Assembly (NCBI RefSeq): GCF_900143245.1
Contig: NZ_FRDK01000001.1
Coordinates: 124,001-188,000 of the forward strand
Direction: 5' to 3'
DNA length: 64,000 nucleotides
Source of the DNA: Flavobacterium fryxellicola
GTDB lineage: Bacteria > Bacteroidota > Bacteroidia > Flavobacteriales > Flavobacteriaceae
This document shows positions 60,344-64,000 of this stretch, in pieces (the first letter of the stretch is position 1; the number at the start of each line of letters is the position of its first letter). Made by a program: the position numbers and the translations under genes. Under the pieces are notes generated by a model that saw only the letters and a list, made by a program, of their open reading frames with translations, was not told the DNA's origin and made no database searches.

Positions 60344-61717
60344 CTAATAACTAAACTCTTTATCGGGATTGTACCCTAAATACGGCATGGCGATTTCCTT
60401 GAAAACTACGCCATACTCCTCTAATTCTTTTAAAATAGGCTCGTACACTTCCTTACGAATCGGCAACTGCACTCCTGGGGTGGTAATTTTACCGTTCAAG
60501 ATCAATAATGTTGCCATTGCAACGGGCAGTCCTACTGTTTTTGCCATAGCGGTATACGTTTGGTCATCACCAATGCAAACCATTTTGGAATCTATTTGTT
60601 CTTTTTTGCCTTTACGTTCATACCCAAATTTGTGGTACATGACGATCATATCTTTGTCATCTTCTTGCAGGGTCCAACTGTCTGTTAATATTTTTTCTAA
60701 AATTTGTGCGGGTGTTGCCTGCTTTAAACCTACAATTTTATTGCGATTGAATAAATCTAATTCTAATAACTTGTCCCACATGATGTCATCTTGGTCGATT
60801 TTTAGAATCAAACGGGTCTTGATTTCAACTGAATCTGTGGGGTGATAGGGCAAAAACGAATTCACAAACTCACGGTAACTCATGGTTTCAGAATTTTCCA
60901 TGACGTAACTATCATCGGTCATCCCTAATTGAACAAACATGGTCCATGCTTTAGAAAATCCCACTCTTCTAATCGTTCCTCTATATAAAGTAAGCACATT
61001 GTCTAGACCATATACGCTGCGGTATTTTAACGAATCCCGATTCGAATATGCTTCAAAACGGCCATATCCTTCCACTTGTAAAAACTCAGTCCTGCGGAAT
61101 AAATTGCAATACGGAATGTATTTATAAGTCCCTTCCTGAATAAACTTGGCAGCACCACCCTGACCAGCGAGCACTACATTTCGCGGCGCCCAAGTAAATT
61201 TATAATTCCAAAGATTGGTGTCTGATTCAGGAGCAACCAATCCACCACAAAAGGATTCAAAAAGGAGCATTTCTCCGCCTTTTTCTTTTATGGCATCAAT
61301 TACTTTCATTGCACTCATGTGGTCAATGCCCGGATCTAGTCCAATTTCGTTCATGAAAATCAGATTATTTTCTGTAGCAGCTGCATCTAATTCCTGCATG
61401 GCCACGCTCACGTAAGAAGCAGTAACCAAATGTTTTTTGTAAATAATACAATCTTTAGCCACTTCAATATGCAAATGAGCGGGCAACATCGATATCACAA
61501 TAGTGGCATTCTGAATCGCTGCTTTTCTTTGATTTTCATCAAAAATATCCAAAGCAATTGCCGTCGCATTCGTGTGATTGTTTGTTTTTTTTTGGGCTAA
61601 TGCCAATGACAAATCACCAATAACAAGATGTAAGTTTTCTTTTTCAGATTTACTTAAAAGATACTGAATTAAAGAGGATGCTGATCTTCCTGCCCCAATG
61701 ATTAAAATTGTTCTCAT
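60344..61717 (-). CDS. Saccharopine dehydrogenase-family protein
   Basis: From the ATG at 61717 there are 457 residues starting MRTILIIGAGRSASSLIQYLL, a Rossmann NAD(P)-binding motif. The upstream ATG at 61738 lies in the promoter/leader and is rejected. Family segments include ALDIFDENQRKAAIQNATIVISMLPAHLHIEVAKDCI, NEIGLDPGIDHMSAMKVIDAIKEKGG, FCGGLVAPESDTNLWNYKFTWAPRNVVLAGQGGA and GLPVAMATLLILNG. It belongs to the saccharopine dehydrogenase (lysine-metabolism) fold. Saccharopine as the real substrate is likely but not shown. Confidence 0.92.
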   Translation of the reverse strand: MRTILIIGAGRSASSLIQYLLSKSEKENLHLVIGDLSLALAQKKTNNHTNATAIALDIFDENQRKAAIQNATIVISMLPAHLHIEVAKDCIIYKKHLVTASYVSVAMQELDAAATENNLIFMNEIGLDPGIDHMSAMKVIDAIKEKGGEMLLFESFCGGLVAPESDTNLWNYKFTWAPRNVVLAGQGGAAKFIQEGTYKYIPYCNLFRRTEFLQVEGYGRFEAYSNRDSLKYRSVYGLDNVLTLYRGTIRRVGFSKAWTMFVQLGMTDDSYVMENSETMSYREFVNSFLPYHPTDSVEIKTRLILKIDQDDIMWDKLLELDLFNRNKIVGLKQATPAQILEKILTDSWTLQEDDKDMIVMYHKFGYERKGKKEQIDSKMVCIGDDQTYTAMAKTVGLPVAMATLLILNGKITTPGVQLPIRKEVYEPILKELEEYGVVFKEIAMPYLGYNPDKEFSY

Positions 61718-61735
61718 TTTTATACATTTATAACA

Positions 61736-61768
61736 CAAACATACAAAAATGTTGTATTTATAACAAAA
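61736..61768 (-). promoter_or_regulatory. Promoter of the saccharopine dehydrogenase-like gene
   Basis: On the minus strand TTTTG (61764-61768) and TATGTTTG (61736-61743) are spaced by 20 bp. Transcription would start near 61729, about 12 nt before the ATG at 61717. Confidence 0.7.
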
Positions 61769-61878
61769 TAACTGCAGCTAATTTAGAAATTAAAAAATAG
61801 GAAAGGGGTACTTTCGCGTTTCTACCGCTCAAATTGAAAGTATCTGTCCAATTACTTTTAAATTGAAGTGGTATGAAA

Positions 61879-61886
61879 TACTTTTG
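61879..61886 (+). promoter_or_regulatory. -7 element of the DUF423 gene
   Basis: TACTTTTG at 61879-61886 lies 20 bp before the ATG at 61906. It sits inside any longer reading frame starting at 61873, which argues for the downstream start. No clean -33 TTG is visible. Confidence 0.55.
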
Positions 61887-61905
61887 CACTAAAATCACCA
61901 ACTTC

Positions 61906-62298
61906 ATGGACAAAAAGATACTTTCAACAGGAACAATTTTAGGAATAATTGCTATAATTCTGGGTGCTTTTGGCGCACATGCTCTAAAAAAAGTACTGAC
62001 TATTGAACAATTAGCCACTTTTGAAACCGGCGTACGCTATCAGATGTACCACGCCATCTTTTTATTATTTCTTGGTCTAACGCAAGACCTCTCCCTAAAA
62101 ACTAAAAAAGCAATCTACTTATTGATCGTTTTTGGTGTTCTATTATTCTCTGGCTCTATTTATTTATTAGCCACAAATGACCTGTCCGCTTTTGATTTTA
62201 AAATTATTGGATTCTTAACTCCCATTGGCGGACTGCTGCTAATTGTGGCTTGGGGCATTTTGTTACTACGTATCTTAAATAAAAAATCACAAAACTAG
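61906..62298 (+). CDS. DUF423 membrane protein
   Basis: 130 residues with four hydrophobic helices. The family pattern is ILGAFGAHALKKVLTIEQLATFETGVRYQMYHAIFLLFLGL near the N-terminus and SGSIYLLA...FLTPIGGLLLIVAWGILLLRIL at the end. These small inner membrane proteins are widespread and of unknown function. It is monocistronic between two core metabolic genes. Confidence 0.92.
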   Translation: MDKKILSTGTILGIIAIILGAFGAHALKKVLTIEQLATFETGVRYQMYHAIFLLFLGLTQDLSLKTKKAIYLLIVFGVLLFSGSIYLLATNDLSAFDFKIIGFLTPIGGLLLIVAWGILLLRILNKKSQN

Positions 62299-62329
62299 CA
62301 GAATCAAACGCTAACTGAAATATAATTTC

Positions 62330-62337
62330 TACTTTTG
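62330..62337 (+). promoter_or_regulatory. -7 element of pckA
   Basis: TACTTTTG matches TAnnTTTG 35 bp before the pckA start codon. The sequence 19 bp further upstream lacks a clear TTG, so a regulated or weak promoter is possible. Confidence 0.5.
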
Positions 62338-62372
62338 CAATCTATAAAAAGAAACCACACAACAATAGATTT

Positions 62373-63974
62373 ATGGACAATAACACACTTTTCTCGCAAT
62401 CGATTTCGTTAAAAGAATTAGGAATTGAAAATGCAAAAATTCATTACCAGTTATCCCCTGAAGAATTACACGACATTACAATACAATCAGGTCAAGGAAT
62501 AGAGGTTTCATCAGAATCATTAGCGGTAAATACTGGCGAATACACGGGACGCTCTCCAAAGGATCGTTTTATCGTAAAAGACAGTATTACTGAAGATAAA
62601 GTTTGGTGGGGAAATGTAAATATTCCTTTTGCTCCAGAGGATTTTGATGCTTTGTATAACAAAGTGACCGCTTACTTATCGAATAAAGAGGTTTTCGTTA
62701 GAGATTCTTATGCATGTGCAGATCCCAATTACAGATTAAATATTAGAGCTGTTACAGAAAACGCATGGTCTAATTTATTTTGCTACAACATGTTTTTAAG
62801 ACCTGAAGTAGAAGAATTAGCCACTTTCACTCCAGAATGGACTTTAGTATCTGCACCAGGTTTCTTCGCAGACCCTGAATTAGACGGAACACGTCAAAGC
62901 AATTTTGCGATTTTAAATTTTACTAGAAAAATAGTTCTTATTGGCGGCACTGGATATACTGGAGAAATGAAAAAAGGAATTTTTTCTGCTTTGAACTTTA
63001 TAATGCCAGTTTTTAAAAATACAATGCCAATGCATTGCAGCGCAAACGTAGGGGAAAATGACGATGCAGCCATTTTCTTTGGTTTATCAGGAACTGGAAA
63101 AACCACTTTATCTGCAGATCCTAACCGTAAACTAATAGGAGATGATGAACACGGATGGACAAATGAAAATACTATCTTTAATTTTGAGGGAGGATGTTAT
63201 GCTAAAGTGATCAATCTTACGGAAGAAAATGAACCGGATATTTTCAGAGCAATAAAAAAAGGATCGCTTTTAGAAAACGTCATTGTCAATCCAGACACCA
63301 AAGAAGTTGATTTTGAAGATGTCTCTATAACAGAAAACACTAGAGTAAGTTATCCAATATTCCATATAGACAACATCCAGCCAGGATCTATTGGAAAAAA
63401 TCCAAAAAATATCTTTTTCCTAACAGCCGATTCTTTTGGTATTTTGCCCCCAATTTCTAAACTAACTCCTGGACAGGCTGCTTATCACTTTATTTCTGGA
63501 TATACCGCTAAAGTAGCAGGAACCGAAGCAGGAATTACAGAACCACAACCTAATTTCTCTGCCTGTTTTGGTGCTCCTTTTATGCCTTTGCATCCAACAA
63601 AATATGCTGAGATGTTGAGTAAAAAAATCAAAGATGCTAACGTAAAAGTTTGGCTAGTCAATACCGGATGGACTGGCGGTCCTTACGGAATAGGAAGTAG
63701 AATGAAATTAAAGTACACGCGTGCTATGATTACAGCTGCTCTCAATGGAGAATTAGACGAAGTGGGGTATGAGAATCATGAAGTTTTTGGAATAGCAAAA
63801 CCACAAACCTGTCCCAACGTACCTAGTGAAATATTAAATCCTAGAAATACTTGGGAAGATCCTGAGTTGTACGATAAAAAAGCCATTGAATTAGCTCAAA
63901 AATTTAAAGCAAACTTCGCCAAATTTGAAGAATTTGCAAATGACGAAATTATGGCGGGAGCTCCAAAAGCCTAA
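62373..63974 (+). CDS. pckA: Phosphoenolpyruvate carboxykinase (ATP)
   Basis: A 533-residue enzyme. The substrate segment SLAVNTGEYTGRSPKDRFIV, the metal/oxaloacetate region PMHCSANVGENDDAAIFFGLSGTGKTTLSADPNRKLIGDDEHGW (kinase-1a P-loop and kinase-2 motif), YTAKVAGTE and GGPYGIGSRMKL are all present. Length fits ATP-type PEPCK. It converts oxaloacetate and ATP to phosphoenolpyruvate, the entry to gluconeogenesis. This fits growth on acetate or other acids activated by the acs module 47 kb away, though no direct link is shown. Confidence 0.96.
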   Translation: MDNNTLFSQSISLKELGIENAKIHYQLSPEELHDITIQSGQGIEVSSESLAVNTGEYTGRSPKDRFIVKDSITEDKVWWGNVNIPFAPEDFDALYNKVTAYLSNKEVFVRDSYACADPNYRLNIRAVTENAWSNLFCYNMFLRPEVEELATFTPEWTLVSAPGFFADPELDGTRQSNFAILNFTRKIVLIGGTGYTGEMKKGIFSALNFIMPVFKNTMPMHCSANVGENDDAAIFFGLSGTGKTTLSADPNRKLIGDDEHGWTNENTIFNFEGGCYAKVINLTEENEPDIFRAIKKGSLLENVIVNPDTKEVDFEDVSITENTRVSYPIFHIDNIQPGSIGKNPKNIFFLTADSFGILPPISKLTPGQAAYHFISGYTAKVAGTEAGITEPQPNFSACFGAPFMPLHPTKYAEMLSKKIKDANVKVWLVNTGWTGGPYGIGSRMKLKYTRAMITAALNGELDEVGYENHEVFGIAKPQTCPNVPSEILNPRNTWEDPELYDKKAIELAQKFKANFAKFEEFANDEIMAGAPKA

Positions 63975-64000
63975 GCCACTACTACTCTAAAAACTATAGG

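Overview
The window looks like a chromosomal piece of a low-GC Bacteroidota, most likely Flavobacterium or a close relative. Supporting traits are the SusC/SusD/SusE starch locus, a type IX secretion sorting domain on a secreted amylase, promoters of the Bacteroidota form TTG-N19-TAnnTTTG, a mevalonate-pathway cluster and weak ribosome binding sites.

Layout. 1-3052 (minus): coaX, an outer membrane protein gene, lptC, a small membrane protein gene and the start of a CNNM/CorC-type gene. 3181-3253: tRNA-Phe with its own promoter and terminator. 3460-5022: a SYLF-domain protein and an orphan IS1-type zinc-ribbon/HTH protein. 5124-15744 (plus): an uptake and activation module for a small organic acid, probably acetate or propionate. 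It comprises a porin, a DUF4212 small subunit, a sodium:solute symporter, a small membrane protein, a histidine kinase fused to a symporter-like domain, a lone receiver protein and two acyl-CoA synthetases (PrpE-like and Acs). 15969-34416: a starch/maltodextrin utilisation locus, with susC-susD-susE-secreted amylase on the minus strand and a divergent LacI regulator, sugar transporter, beta-phosphoglucomutase, GH65 phosphorylase, periplasmic GH13 and lipoprotein GH13. The two arms would bind and cut starch at the surface, import oligosaccharides, finish hydrolysis in the periplasm and convert maltose to glucose plus glucose-6-phosphate.

34505-43882: GDPD esterase, a GxxExxY gene bracketed by copies of an intergenic repeat, a flavoprotein, TspO, and an isoprenoid group (diphosphomevalonate decarboxylase, mevalonate-kinase-like GHMP kinase, UbiA prenyltransferase), then a pseudouridine synthase and an NTF2-like protein. 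43965-48056: two divergent zinc peptidases (M3 and DUF885).

48105-53765 is a decayed accessory segment bounded by a 15-bp direct repeat that includes the 3' end of tRNA-Leu. It holds an intact TPR sensor kinase with a small lipoprotein upstream, a wrecked response regulator, two further pseudogenes and an IS3 remnant. 53994-58104: an M20 dipeptidase and a BlaI/M56 regulatory operon whose promoter carries a perfect palindromic operator. 58145-60343 is a second accessory patch (DUF6934 gene broken by a stop codon, its small partner, an IS1182 remnant, a membrane protein, a dispersed repeat). 60344-63974 returns to core genes: a saccharopine-dehydrogenase-like protein, DUF423 and ATP-type PEP carboxykinase.

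All calls come from reading translations and DNA by eye. No database search was possible.
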